The notes beneath the pieces are model-generated. The model ran no database searches. It was not told where the DNA came from and saw only the letters and a program-made list of their open reading frames with translations. A stretch of 64,000 bases of DNA from positions 248,001 through 312,000 of the forward strand of contig JAQOOI010000080.1 in the NCBI GenBank assembly GCA_028554645.1, in the 5' to 3' direction. This document shows, piece after piece, positions 9,986-23,295 of this stretch. Source of the stretch: Omphalotus guepiniiformis. Taxonomy: Eukaryota > Basidiomycota > Agaricomycetes > Agaricales > Omphalotaceae. Both the position numbers and the translations under genes were made by a program. Position 1 is the stretch's first letter, and each line of letters opens with the position of its first letter.

Positions 9986-12900
9986 TCAGTCCGCTTCCTC
10001 AGGATATAACTCATGCGCAACCTCATCCGCCTCCGCATCCGCCTCCCCAAGAGGCCCATGCTCCTTCTTCAATGGTACAGGATCAACAGCCTCTTTATCT
10101 TCTTCCTGAACCTTCAAATTCTCCTCAGCCTTTTTAACTTCAACCGGAGGAGCATCACCCTCCTTAGCGGTTTGACCACCACCACGTATCTTTCCCTCAC
10201 CCACAACCTCCTCCACCTTCTCCTTCTCCTTTGCCTCCGGAGTCTGAGTCTGAGTATCCACCGCACCAGGCCTCGTAATCACAGAACTTATAATCTTCTC
10301 TTCCTCTGCAAGTCCAGACGGCGCTGCTGCGGGAGGTGATTGACTCTTAACTTCGTTGTCAGGGTGATTCGCGAAGATATCTCTGCCAGGTTCAGGTTTG
10401 ACGATAAATGCAGAGGTATTTTCCTCCGAGGCTTGAGCTTGAGCTTGTTGTTTCGCTTTGTCCTCCACTACGACGTCTCCTCGTCCGCCTGCTTCGACTG
10501 TTGTGTGGGTTACAACTTTTGGTGGGGTTGGTGCAGCTACACCGGTATAATCGGAGTACTGTGAACGCCAAGTCAGCGATACAGGCCAATGCGCAATGAA
10601 AGGTAGAACTCGGCACTCACGTTATCGAGGAAGTCATTGCTATACATTGATTCCAACAATGAGCCTTCATCCAAAAATCCACCGCATAACAGCTGCTCAC
10701 TCACCAAGAAAAATCCCAAGTCTTCAACCACTTCGCACTCTGACACTTCGACTTTGTCCACGGACTCCCATAAGCCAACGGACTATAATGCTGGAAATTC
10801 CAAATCGCAATAATAACAAGCACTGCAGCAATCTGCAACCTAACCCTCGGTCGTAAAGTCGACGTAAGGAAATCAAACACTCCACATAAAAGTAGAATGG
10901 CAAAATACAACGCTGGGAAGTAATGGTGTAGGAAGAGTTGACGACTCATGAGGAAGAAAGGGAAATAATGGAGTGTCCATCCGATGAATAAGAATCCACA
11001 GAGTGAATCGTATTTGACGATTGTTGCTAGATTATTTGAGTCTATCAGCGACGAAGGAGAATGAGAAAGGATTTTTAACGACGCAACTGTTATTAAAATC
11101 CTTGTAACCCCGCTTAGCGCGCAAGATGAGGAATCCACGAATAAAGACGTAGGCTGCCACAGCGAGGGAACTCAACCACCACACCATAGGGTTTCCAATG
11201 AGGTAGATTTGGCGATGGTCTTTTACCCAGAAGTTCTGTCGCGCGTACGACATTCAGCGAATATAAAATCATAAGAGCAACAAAAAAACTCACAATTCCA
11301 CGACGAAGACGAGGCCAAGCGTCAGGACGCGAATCGAAAGTGTGTCTATCGGTGAGCCCTGCATTGGTTGTCCACATAACCTGCTGCAGCTCCAAAAATT
11401 TCGACAAAAACCCTGGAAGTCGATAATTGACTTTCGGTGCATCAGGAGGTACTACAAAAGATATCAATCACCAATGAGCCACACACACATCATACAACCC
11501 AAATAACTTGACCAACTCACAAGCAGGATGCGTAGCAGTCTCAATAAACCACAAAGAATTCGCTTTAACAGCATTCTTATTACACGTCACCTCTTGCTGC
11601 TCGAAACCCCAATCCGGTAACTTGACTTTATGCGAAAAGAGATAACACCCAGTGAGCGCATGTCTCAACTTGAACGTCGTCCGTAACGTTCTCAACCTCT
11701 TGCTTGATTCCCTATCCCTACGGTCCCCATGATCGATCTCCACAAACCAATCATCATTAGCATCGCCCACAAATCCAGGAAACCCATATCCAGAAACTTC
11801 ATTCTGAAAATCCACATCCGAAACAGGTGGTCGAACATCATGCGAATGAAGTTGTTTATCCGTCGCAACATGTCTAAGCTTGATGCGCATACCAGGCGTA
11901 ACATACGTGAGTGGTACCTCTGACCAATCAGTAGGTTCAACAACACTCTCATTCCCAGCAGTAGCGTTTAGAATGATCCAATTGTTGTTATGATCTCGAT
12001 GAGGATAAAGTGTGATTTGTTGTTGATTACTTCCTCCGGGATAAACTGATGGATGCGAATGAAGGTAACCTCCTTGAGTGTTTACGTGACGAATGCTAAC
12101 TTCAGAACCGATAGCCACGTCCGCAAAGGTATCGGCCATCCCGCGTCCACCGAGTGTATGTTGGAATTCGGAGCTCATGAATCCGTCACCGTCACCTGAG
12201 CTTCCGAGGATCATGAAGTGGATTTGGAACATGGTCATGTAGAATAGAATTGGGATGAGGATCAAGCACAGCGCGCGAGCGATGAAGTGTTTTATGAATA
12301 GCCTTGGTGGGACGCGAAGATCACCTAGGAGAAGCCATAGTTGATGTATCGTGCTAACTCCCACTGTAGCGATTGTAAACAGTCCAACCCATTTACAACT
12401 CACTACAGCGCCTAGTGAAAGACCCGAAAGAACGAGCCAAGTCCACCACGAATCCGTGAAAGGTTTATGTCTGTCTTCGTTGCAGAATCCAACCCAAGAG
12501 AATAAAGAGAGAGCAGTGAAGAAAATGAGTGGAGAGTCGAGTAAGATATGTCGAGATTGTGTGACGAGACCGTTTTCGAATGTGATGAATAGAGCGGCGA
12601 GGAGAGAGGTTGTTGCTCTGCAATCCAATGCGCGCAGGGTGAGGTAGGCGAGGGGAACGGTGGCGATTCCGAGGAGAGCTGGGACGAGGCGCATTGCGAC
12701 GTAAGGGACATTTTCGTACACTCTGCAAAGAGAAAAAGAGAATCGAAAAACGTGAGAGGGGAAAGAGGAGTATATGAGATGCTGGGTACGCACTTTCCAA
12801 TATCCTTGAAATCGAAATGTCCGTCATAACCGAAGATAAAAGCAGCCAATGTTATGAGAAGTTTCGCCAGAGGAGGGTGCACGTCAACAAAGTACTGCGT

Positions 12901-13288
12901 TTTGATATATCTGCTAGCAAATTTTCCAAAATGAACCTCGTCGAATCTATACGCATACATATACCAATTAGAAACCCCATGGACCTATTAACCAAAAAAT
13001 TCGGAATACGCACACCACGCTATTCGGTCTCGAAAGACGAAAAAGCCGTACAGCAGAAGCCAGCAAAACGATAACCACAAGAAGTTTAACCTCTCCTGGA
13101 GTTATATTAATACCTCCCGAAGGAAAAGACTTGATTTTTCCTGGAACATATCCCTTCGAAGCAGCTTCTCTCTTTGCATCCGCATCTAAATGGTCCTGCC
13201 GAGAATGTGGAAATCGCTGGGCGGTGAAACTAGGCGTTGCACCTGGTGGAGGTGACGCTGGTCGTCGGGCTCTGAAGTTGCCAGACAT
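9986..13288 (-). CDS. PMT2: Dolichyl-phosphate-mannose protein O-mannosyltransferase, PMT2 type
   Basis: Integral ER membrane enzyme that transfers mannose from dolichol phosphate to Ser/Thr of secretory proteins. The start is the ATG at 13288 (MSGNFRARRP), since the codon opening the longer ORF is TTG. In order: N-terminal cytosolic tail, the catalytic Asp-Glu loop FDEVHFGKFASRY, polytopic GT39 domain (VPYVAMRLVPALLG, HILLDSPLIFF, SCKWVGLFT), three MIR repeats in the lumenal loop (GGYLHSHPS, KLRHVATDKQLHSHD, KLRHALTGCYLFSHK) with the PMT2-like GDANDDWFVEI, and C-terminal membrane helices including FLHHYFPALYFAIL. Several short introns interrupt it. Unusual is a long Glu/Lys/Pro-rich C-terminal extension of about 180 residues encoded by 10468-9986, presumably cytosolic. 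Basidiomycete PMT2 proteins pair with PMT1/PMT4 partners not present here. Confidence 0.9.
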
Positions 13289-14047
13289 CCGCGGTCTAGG
13301 CAATGGGGTTTCGTGAATACACGATTGAAGAAGGAGGAGAGGGTCGAAGATTTGAAAGTGGAGACGTGTTCAGAACCGACTGAATGGCACGGCACTGCAA
13401 TTAGGCTACGATTGCTGGCAGCTCCTGATTTGGAAACGGCTGGTCGCTGATGTCAATTGCTGCGGAAACGAGTCCTCAACTTATTCTTCCAGACCGTCGA
13501 GACTGTCAAAAAGTACTTGCGACGATATTCTGAGAGAGATATGTATACTGAATTCAAATGAAAAGATTACAATTCAAGATGTTCATACTGCAGTTTCATT
13601 CAAATTTCGTCTTTCGGAGCAGCTGGAAAGTGAAGCTTTGAGGTTCGAAGGTGGTGCCTTGTATACACTATATTCTTATGTATGTTACTTACAGTTCTAT
13701 CAATGTATTATACAGATCTGAACATTTATCCCCTCAAGACGATGGACTTCAAATATGAATGGCAAACGGTTAACGGAAAAACTTCCCCGCAATTTCCGGC
13801 CCGCTCATGATATTTTTATCGAACATTCATACAAAAAATCGACCTCTCTATATTTATCCCGATAAGCACTCTATATCTGGGCAGAATGGACAAAAAGTGT
13901 GGGAAATCCACACACAAAACGGGATGGGACCCATACGTATTACGACTCTGAGCGCCTTGAGCAAAACGCGATGGCGCATATATATAGATCGTGTTATCTT
14001 TCGTTCTCTTGTATCTTCCAACGTCCTTCTAACCCCTTCTCTGGACC
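13289..14047. other. Divergent promoter region between PMT2 and the ABC transporter
   Basis: 759 bp without a gene. A TATATATA motif near 13978-13986 lies about 65 bp before the transporter ATG and is the likely core promoter on the plus strand. No further structure recognised. Confidence 0.5.
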
Positions 14048-17000
14048 ATGAAGGAGGACTACGACGAAAAGAGTCCTGATCTCAAGTCGACTGAGCCCGG
14101 TGTCGACGAGATAGTACTCGAGAAGAAACCTAGCCGTGATAATGCTCGTGCTGCGGAGGTAGAACTAGACACAGGTGAATTGAAAGTTAGACTTCGAAGC
14201 AAATGGTGGCAGGTTTGGTAAGTGATACCTTTGAAAGTTGTCCTTTACTCTACTTATACACTTATTGCCAAAGGCTTCCGAAGCATCCTCCTCCACCTCC
14301 TCCGAAAAGTGTCGTTGATGTACCGGTCAGCCTAACCCAACGTTCACATCTCATAATGCACATTTTCAACCCCCCGTATCTCACAGGTTATACCCATCGT
14401 CAATGCGTCTTTATATTCCGTTTTGACATTCAGCTGGATCACTCCAATAATGGTGCGTGCGTCGACTCCGACTCTGTCTAATCCTTCGAACCACACAAGT
14501 AAGATTTTCACAAAATATAACAGGCCCTGGGATACCAAAGGACATTACAAGCATCTGATTTATGGAAAATGGCAGAAGATCAAGAAGCTGGGTATCTCTC
14601 TGACAAGTTAGACGCTGCATGGGCTCGTAGAGTCACTTTAGCGGAGGAATGGAACACCAAATTAGCTTCTGGGGAGATTCAACCGGGACTGTGGAAGCGC
14701 ATATGTTGGAGTTGTAAGGCACTCGCTTCTTTCGACTATTCCAAGCAACGCACGGCTTTGGAAGATCGTTGGAGAGAAGTTGATGGTAGGAAGGAACCGA
14801 GTCTGCTTTGGAGTCTGAATGATGTTTTTGGGCGGATGTTTTGGAGTGCTGCGGTGTATAAAGTAGGAATTTCTCTTATCATTATCTGTATACATAGAGA
14901 AAACATCTCTGACGACCATGTCTAGATATTCAGTGACACAGCGTCAATGATGAGTCCTCTTTTAGCAAAGGTAAGTTCTCGTTCTCGTTCTCTCTCTCAT
15001 TCAGACCCCCAGTACATATCACATATCACATCCTCAACCATTCATATATTCATAGGCAATCATCCAATTCGCAGAAGAAAGATCATCCGCTCGAGATAAC
15101 GGCGAACCATTGCCTAACGTCGGTCGTGGAATAGGAATGGCAATTGGGTTATGCGCAGTAGTCATTTTCGCTAGTGTTACCCAACATCAGGTTAGTCAAG
15201 CGCTGCTCGTTCCTACCGGTCTCACGGCTATTTACATATGCAACGCATCCCGGATGATTCTAGGTTTTTTGGCGCTCGATGAGTATTGGTGTTCTGGCGA
15301 GAGCAGCTCTTATCAATTCGATTTACAAGAGAAGTGTTATTCTATCGCCAAAATCTCGTGTCAAGTTTTCGAATGCGGCGATTATTAATCATGTTTCGAC
15401 GGATGTAAGTATGTTTGATATGTTTCTCTTTGTGTTTGGGTTTTGTGTGAATTGGGTATTTGGTTGACTGACGGGATATTTAGATTAGTAGAGTTGATAC
15501 AGCAGCGCAGTGGTTTGTAAGTGAATGTTTTTTCTACTTTCTACTAGAGATCATGTACTAATCATTCATATATCGATAGCATTTCGGTCTGTTCAGATTC
15601 ATCGTCGTTCGATGCTCTACCTCAATCAAGTAAATCTTGACTTCTAATCAGGCTGGACTGCCCCAATACAAGTCATGGTTTGCCTAATCATTCTCCTCGT
15701 CGAGGTAAGCTCACTTACACCAGTTACACCGAGGTCCGTGAGTTGACCCTCGCTCGTTGTCATTGCGATATACAGCTTGGACCATCAGCCCTAGCAGGCT
15801 TCGCTTTGTTCCCCTTAGCAGCACCCCTTCAAGAACGAATCATGGCTCATCGTCTTAGAACGAGGAAGGCGACTAATAGGTTTACTGAGAAACGAGCGGG
15901 TTTGTTGGGGGAAGTTTTGGGTATGTACTACGAGTGTTGTGTTTTTTTACTGTGTTTATAGTAGGAATGCTGAAGTGATGCCCCCGCGTTTTTGGGTATA
16001 ATGCGTATTGTGAAATATTTCTCGTATGAGGAACCTTTTCTGCATCGTGAGCTTCCTGATTAATCGATGTTGTTGACGCTGATGTGTATCTCGTATCTCG
16101 TACAGGAATGTTCGGAGCTAGAAACAGTGAATTGGTAGGAGTGAGATGGATGAATCATATGCAATCGTTCAAGTGAGCACCCGAACGGATATTGATCCTT
16201 CTTTTCGAGCCTCCGAGCTTATTATATGCGCGCGCGCGGTGTGCGGTATAGTGTTGCATTTGCGTTTTCAGTTCCTGTGATAGCAGCTACGTTGGCATTC
16301 GTAGTGTATGCTCATGCATCTTCTACATTTGATGCTGCGATTATATTTTCATCGCTGAGTTTGTTCCAGGTAAGTAAAGTGTACATCGCTTACTTTGAAC
16401 CTGAACTGACTGAAATCTGATATCGTCGTTTCAAACCAAACCAGCTTCTTCGTCAACCCATGATGTTCTTACCTCGTGCGATGTCAAATACAACAGACGC
16501 TTTGAATGCTCTTCAGAGACTCACGAAGATCTTTCATGCGGATACGATGGATGATGTGGCTTTTGTTATTGATGAGGAGCAGGAGTTTGCGCTGCAGGCT
16601 GATGGGGTTAGTTTTGAATGGGAGGTTATTGATGGTGTCGCCGGTGTCAAGGATAACGAGAAGATGAAAGAGAAAAAGGAGAAGGAGAAAGAGTTCTCGA
16701 ACGTTGATCTTTCGACCAGTGCGGAGCCCTTTCGCGTTCGTGATATCAGTATGCATATACGAAGGCAATCTCTTGTGGCTATCGTCGGACGGGTAGGCAG
16801 TGGGAAGGTAAATCGTTTATCCCTAGTACCCATTTATGTAGCTGACATGCTTTACAGTCTAGTTTGTTACAAGGTCTAGTTGGAGAAATGAGAAAGACTT
16901 CAGGATCTTTTTCATTCGGTGGTCGTGTTGCCTATTGCCCACAGACAGCTTGGATTCAGAATGCTACCTTGGTGAGTTGTTCTTTTGTTTTACTCCCGGG

Positions 17001-20000
17001 TGCATATGAGGGATTTACTGACGATGGCGATGGGATGTTATAATTTATAGAGACATAATGTGTTGTTTGGTCAACCGTTTGATGAGGAGAGGTATTGGAA
17101 GGTTATGGAAGATGCTTGTTTGATACCGGATTTGCAGGTTTTACCTGATGGAGATTTGACTGAGGTGAGAGGCACTGACAGTGGGATATGTGGTTTTGGT
17201 TTGGATTATGACTTTTTATATGCTTCTAGATTGGGGAGAAGGGAATCAATTTGAGTGGAGGACAACGGCAAAGGGTACGTTAGATCAGTGAATTCTGCGT
17301 TGGCAAAGTACACTCAATGACTCACAGGTTAATATCGCTCGAGCGTTGTACTATAACGCAGATGTCATATTATTTGACGATCCTTTATCTGCTGGTAATT
17401 AACTCATTATTCATTCCCTTCATATCCTTAAACTCATCTCATCACCACCACATTCTAGTCGATGCACACGTCGGCAGGGCCTTATTTCACGGTGCAATCC
17501 ATTCCTTAGTAACCCAAGGCAAAACCGTCATACTCGTAACTCACGCATTACATTTCCTCTCCAACTGCGATTACATATTCACGATGGAAGGAGGGAAAAT
17601 AGCCGAACATGGTTCTTATGAGCAGTTGATTACGAAAGATGGAGAGTTTGCTAGACTTGATAGGGAATTCGGTGGGAATGATTCGAATGCGGAGAGCCGG
17701 GCGCAAGGGATTGATAAGGCTGTCGTGGAGGATATGAAAGCGAAAGCTGATGATGCTGCTGCGAGAAAAGGTGCTGGGGTTGGGAAACTTGAGGGAAAAC
17801 TTATTGTTAAGGAACATCGTACGACGGGTTCTTTGTCTTGGTCGGGTGCGTTTTGAAGTGTGTTTTTTTGAGGTTGTTTTGAGCTTATGGACGTTGGTGC
17901 AGTGTACAAGACTTATTTGGTTGCTGGACGGGGTTATGTGACTGCACCACTTATTGCGTTTACGATGCTTATGATGCAAGGTAGTCAGATTGTGAGCTCT
18001 TATGCGTTGGTTTGGTGGCAGACAAAGTGAGTATGCTCTTATTCTGCTTATGCTCATCGTGCGCCCGGAGCTAATCTCTTCCGGTCGTTCAATTAGCTCG
18101 TTTGATTGGCCATTTTCCCTCTATGAGACGTTGTATGCTTGCTTAGGCGTGTTTCAAGCTGTGTTTACCTTTGCCCTGTATGTCAATCCCTGCACAGTTC
18201 TTTCATAGTAGCGAGACCATACTGACAATACTTTTCATTGAACTACAGGGGCCTCGCGATTGATATGATGTCGACGATGGTTTCCAAGAACCTTCATAAT
18301 GATGGTGTGCAGAATGTACTTTACGCACCAATGTCGTTCTTTGATACAACGGTATGTGTTTTCTTTGTACTGCTGATGGGTCCGAGTCGTCAATTGACTT
18401 ATTCCTGGCTTGATATCATAGCCAATGGGGAGGGTTCAGAGTGTTTTTGGAAAGGATGTAGATAGTACGTTTGCATATGAGATAAAGATTAACGTCTCGG
18501 CTGACGAGTCTGCTATGAAGATGTTGATAATCAACTTCCTAGTGAGTGTTACTTTATGCTGCGACTAATGTAATGTAGCTGAAATGTTTATTTGCCTCCT
18601 CGAACAGCATCGATGAAGATGTGTAAGTCCTGTTCTTTTCAATATGTTTTTGAAGCTGGAAGTTCAAGCTCATGATGGGAATATAGTCATTATCATCATG
18701 GCGAATGTCGTTGGGTCGGTAATCATCATATCGATTCTCGAACCATACTTCCGTGCGTTATCTATCTCATGCGTTACCTTGAGTGAAGTTGACCTGTCGT
18801 CTAGTCATTGCCGTGGTTGCGATCACGTTTGCATACCAGCACTTTGCGGCGTTCTATAGAGCTAGCGCTCGTGAAGTCAAGAGGCTCGGTAAGTATTTGC
18901 TTACTTACAGGACCGATTACAACACAGACTAACATTTATGCTCTTAACACTAACGTAGATGCTTTACTGCGCTCACTTCTTTATTCACATTTCTCTGAAT
19001 CATTGACAGGTACGTAGAGTTCATTAAATTTGCTTCATCCCTATTCATCGTTTGATGTTCGACAGGGCTACCTACCATCCGCAGCTATGGCGAAACAGCA
19101 CAATTTGTGAAAGATAATGAGTTTTACATAGATCTTGAGAATCGGGCATTATTCTTGACTGTTACAAACCAAAGGTACACACGCACTCTACTCTTTGGTA
19201 TTCATAATGACGGACTGGGTGCCATATGACAAATCAGATGGCTTGCTGTGCGACTAGATGCGCTCGGTGCATTTCTTGTACTCTTTGTGCGTACAATGAC
19301 AATCTATATGTTTACTGGGGGCTCACGAACGGTATTTTGTAGATCGCGATCATCGCAGTTAGTGGTGTTAGAGGCATAAGTGCTGCCCAGATAGGTCTTG
19401 TATTGACTTATGCTAGTAAGTAAAACATTTCTCTCGGATAATTACTGCTGGAATTGACCTTGTCCTACTATACTAGCTTCCCTCACGCAATTATTGGGCC
19501 GAGTCACTCGACAGTCAGCAGAGCTTGAGGTGTGTTTCGAATCGGACCTCCACAGACTAAGTTGTCTATGCTGAAGTTCATTTTGCTTTAGAACTACATG
19601 AACTCGGTGGAGCGAGGTATGATCCCATCTCTGTTGTAGGAATTCTAATACCCATTCTGCTTTACATAGTTGTCCATTACAGCCAAGCTGGTCGCATCAA
19701 GCAAGAAGCACCACATGAGATCGAAGGCCATAAACCTCCATCAGAGTGGCCATCTCGTGGGTCCATCTTATTCAAGGACGTCTCAATGAGCTATCGCCCC
19801 GGACTTCCTAATGTTCTACATAATATCAATATGACGATCAAACCAGGAGAGAAGATTGGCATCGTCGGGAGAACTGGTAAGCAAAGGGTACTTTATGCCT
19901 GCCGAGAAGGATTTTGCCTAAAAACATGTACTATATTGTTCTCGGGCGTTTGTTTAGGTGCCGGTAAATCATCCCTTACTCTGTGCTTATTGCGAATCGT

Positions 20001-21028
20001 GGAGTTCTCTGGACTCATCAATATCGATGGGTAAGTTTCCGAGAAGAAGTGATACTCAAAAGGTTATGTGTAACCTGACCCTTTATACTTACTCAGGATC
20101 AACATCTCAGAGATCGGGCTCAGAGATTTACGTACGAAGATTTCAATTATTCCCCAAGATGTAAGTACATACATTCGAAGCAGGACTTCCCCCTTGAAAT
20201 GTGTTGTGCTGATGCGATTCTCTCCGATAGCCTATTCTGCTAAGTGGTTCGTATATGCATACTGTACCTCCTTGGTACATGTTCCTTGGGCCAGCAACTA
20301 ATGCGAACGCACAGGGACCGTTAGAACGACACTCGACCCGTTTTCTATGTATGACGATGCAAGGCTCTGGGATGCTCTTCGTCGTTCGTTCTTGACAGAA
20401 GACGTACCTGCTACGCCGGACGACTCTGTAACGGACCTTGAGGAGGTATCTGACAGCAATCCGCGTATTACGCTTGACACTGTCGTCGAGCCTGAAGGCG
20501 CAAACCTGAGTTTAGGTCAAAGATCGTTGTTGAGTCTTGCACGAGCGTTAGTGAAAGACTCTCGTGTTGTGATATTAGATGAAGCTACGTACGTGTGCCT
20601 TCAATGGTGAAGGGTATGAAATCATGGCTATGGCTGACGTTTTTTTGTGTCCTGATAGAGCGTCTGTTGATCTGGAAACTGATAAAAAGATTCAAGAGAC
20701 TATTCATTCGCAATTTCAGGATCGCACTTTGTTGTGTATAGCTCGTACGTGATACGTGATTATGATTGTCGTTTTAGATACTGAAACTTTGGGCGTAGAT
20801 CGACTCCGGACTATCATTGCGTATGACCGTATTCTGGTCATGGACGCAGGTCGTATTGCGGTAAGTACTCTAACTTGATGTGTATTCACTGGCATGCTCA
20901 CGGGTCGTATGCATATTGTGTTTTAGGAATTTGATACACCGTTGAATTTGTTCGACTTGGAAGATAGCATATTTCGTACTTTGTGCGAGAGAAGTAAAAT
21001 CTCTCGCGTTGATATTGAAAAGGCATAG
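14048..21028 (+). CDS. ABCC-family multidrug transporter, Yor1-like full transporter
   Basis: A very intron-rich gene with at least twenty short introns. It starts at ATG 14048 ([14 protein letters not shown]) and stops at TAG 21026-21028. Layout is TMD1-NBD1-TMD2-NBD2 with no N-terminal TMD0, as in Yor1. NBD1 has Walker A VGRVGSGK (split by an intron after GGGAAG at about 16808), Q-loop YCPQTAWIQ, signature LSGGQRQR, Walker [13 protein letters not shown] and the H-loop VTHALHF. NBD2 has VGRTGAGKS, SIIPQDP, a relaxed signature LSLGQR, Walker [13 protein letters not shown] and an H-loop IAHR. The Asp at the NBD1 catalytic position and the relaxed NBD2 signature are normal ABCC asymmetry. Expected role is ATP-driven efflux of organic anions or drugs at the plasma membrane. 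The substrate cannot be read from sequence. One intron near 16228 contains a (GC)n run. Confidence 0.88.
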
Positions 21029-21575
21029 GGAGAGTCTTATGATGTAAAGGAGATTGAAGGATTCGAAATCCGAGTAGATTTATCTTTTAGAGTTCTTATG
21101 TTCCCGGTCGTTGGATCTTGTCAATGCACGTCTTCTTGAATTGCATAATCCAGACAGTTGCGTTCGGGCAATAACTTGACCCCTTGGTGCCGACGAGCAG
21201 AAAGATCCTTTGCGTCACAATGTGCTTGTAAGTTGAAGAATGAGCAGCAACGCAACCAGCATGAAAGTAATCCCTGCCAAGTGCCAACCCCCCGAGTCCC
21301 CATACCGTCTTTCTGTTCTCTGTTCCTTTGCTGTTCCTTTGGCCTATGGACATGCTATATGGCGTCGTAATTCTGAGTTCTTCTATACTCGAAGTGAGCC
21401 TTTCGGCGCTGCAGTTCAAAGATGTTGCCAGTGAGAGTCAGAGGACCAAGCCGCCGGCATCGCGCCCGACCTGACCCGAGTACGGGTCACGCTCCCTCCA
21501 AAATATTCTCACGTCCTTCCCCAGTCCGCTGTCGAACGGAACGATTTGAATTCATCCCCTTGAACCCGAACCGCC
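21029..21575. other. Intergenic region upstream of malate dehydrogenase
   Basis: 547 bp with small overlapping ORFs on both strands but no conserved protein. The last 100 bases are pyrimidine-rich and precede the MDH start, consistent with a promoter lacking a clear TATA box. Confidence 0.5.
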
Positions 21576-22883
21576 ATGTTCTCTCGTTCTGCAGCTAGAG
21601 CTTTTGCGACCCCTTCTTCTCGTCTATTCTCTTCTTCGTCTGCTCGCCATACAAAGGTCGCAGTGCTTGGTGCAGGTGGAGGAATTGGTCAACCTCTGTC
21701 ACTACTCTTGAAGCTTGACCCGCTTGTGTCTTCGCTCAGTCTCTACGATATTCGTGGTGCTCCTGGTGTTGCTGCGGATGTTAGTCATGTTGATACTCCT
21801 AGTGAGGTATGTGACCCACCCTCCTCGGTTTTTTGTTTTGAAATGTGGTTGACAGGTCAATCTTTCAGGTCAAGGGCTACGCTGCAGACAATTTGGATGA
21901 CGCCCTGGACGGTGTCAAGGTTGTTGTGATCCCTGCTGGTGTACCTAGGAAGGTGTGTGACACGTATGCTTTTCATTCATTGCTTTAGGCTAACTTTTCT
22001 ATTTTCAGCCTGGAGTAAGTTTTATGCAACATTTGTACCGCTCATGAATTCGTTCTAACACTCTCAAAAGATGACCCGTGATGACCTTTTCAACGTGAGC
22101 TTTCGCTATTGATTTCTGTTTTACAGGGTTTTCCTAAAATTTTGAACAGACTAATGCCTCTATTGTCCGCGACCTCGCCGCTAGCGTGGCTCGTGTCGCC
22201 CCGACCGCCCATATCCTCGTCATTTCTAACCCTGTCAATTCCACGGTTCCGATTGTTGCCGCTACCCTTGAAAAGGCCGGTGTTTTCGACCCGAGACGCG
22301 TGTTCGGTGTTACCTCCCTTGACGTTGTCCGTTCAGCTCGTTTCCTGTCCTCTGTCTCTGGCGCCACCCCAGCTGACTGCCCTGTCCCCGTCATCGGTGG
22401 GCACAGTGGTGCTACCATCGTCCCCCTTCTGTCCCAGACCAGCTACGGAAAGAGCCTGCAGGGTGAGACCTACAAGGCTCTCGTTCACCGAATTCAGTAC
22501 GGTGGTGACGAAGTCGTTCAGGCCAAGGATGGTGCTGGAAGTGCTACCCTCTCCATGGCCTATGCTGGTGCCAAGTTCACCCACTTACTTCTCCGTGGTT
22601 TGAGCGGCGAGAAGGGCGTTATTACTCCCACTTTCGTCAAGAGCCCTCTGTTCGCTGACCAAGGCATTGACTTCTTCTCTTCCCCCGTTGAACTTGGCGT
22701 AAGTCCATTGTTCTGAGCTCTCTTAGATGTTAGCGATGCTGAAAACGGTACTTTGTCTAGGTTAACGGTGTTGAGAAGATCCACCCTATTGGACCTCTCT
22801 CGGCAGATGAGGAAGCACTCTTGGCTGCTTGCTTACCCGATCTCAAGAAGAACATTGAAAAGGGCAAGGCCTTCGTAGCTTAG
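21576..22883 (+). CDS. MDH1: Mitochondrial malate dehydrogenase
   Basis: NAD-dependent malate/oxaloacetate interconversion in the matrix (TCA cycle). Exons are 21576-21806, 21869-21952, 22009-22014, 22071-22094, 22150-22698 and 22761-22883. All junctions are phase 0. The first ~25 residues form an Arg/Ser/Ala-rich presequence ([18 protein letters not shown]). Then comes the Rossmann motif [17 protein letters not shown], the substrate Arg motif [26 protein letters not shown], and the catalytic His in [14 protein letters not shown]. Length (about 338 residues) is normal. Exon 3 is only six bases and encodes the invariant Pro-Gly of the RKPGMTR loop, and exon 4 is 24 bases. The cluster of tiny exons falls exactly in the mobile active-site loop. 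Confidence 0.95.
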
Positions 22884-23295
22884 AAAACTTAGATGGTTTT
22901 TGTCGTAGTTACGGGTAGAGAGGTGTTCTACATAAAAAATAAAAAGAAGTCAATGAATGGAATATATCTGCGCGATTTGTTGTCGCTTTGTATGGGCTCG
23001 TTGCGGAAGAAGTGCGGCCCTACTATGGTGATCAGAGCGGCGAGAACTGCAACTTTTTGAGAAATCTTTTTTGTGTCTTCCTTTCAAGCTGTATCTCTTA
23101 TGTAACTACATACAATCAATTTCTCTTGATTTTTTTGTGATATTTAGTTTCCAATGTATTCAATAAGACTTGAAAGAAATTGACGGAGTATAGAAAGAGA
23201 CGGATGAGCTGTGCACGTTGTAGATTGATCATCGATGTCAACCATAGTCGTCCTTTTTTTGGAAGTTGTTTTCTGACACTTCATCTTCAACTCTC
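22884..23295. other. Intergenic, MDH 3' flank and F-box promoter
   Basis: AT-rich 3' end of MDH, then a region with T-runs before the F-box start. No gene seen. Confidence 0.5.

Noticed and set aside
10013..10339. Leu-rich plus-strand ORF
   Set aside because: Antisense shadow of the Glu/Lys-rich PMT2 tail.
16226..16250. (GC)n run as a Z-DNA or regulatory element
   Set aside because: Short simple-sequence run inside an intron of the ABC transporter, with no partner signal.
16800..20610. Relaxed signature motif in ABC NBD2 and Asp in NBD1 Walker B as defects
   Set aside because: Both are the normal asymmetry of ABCC transporters.
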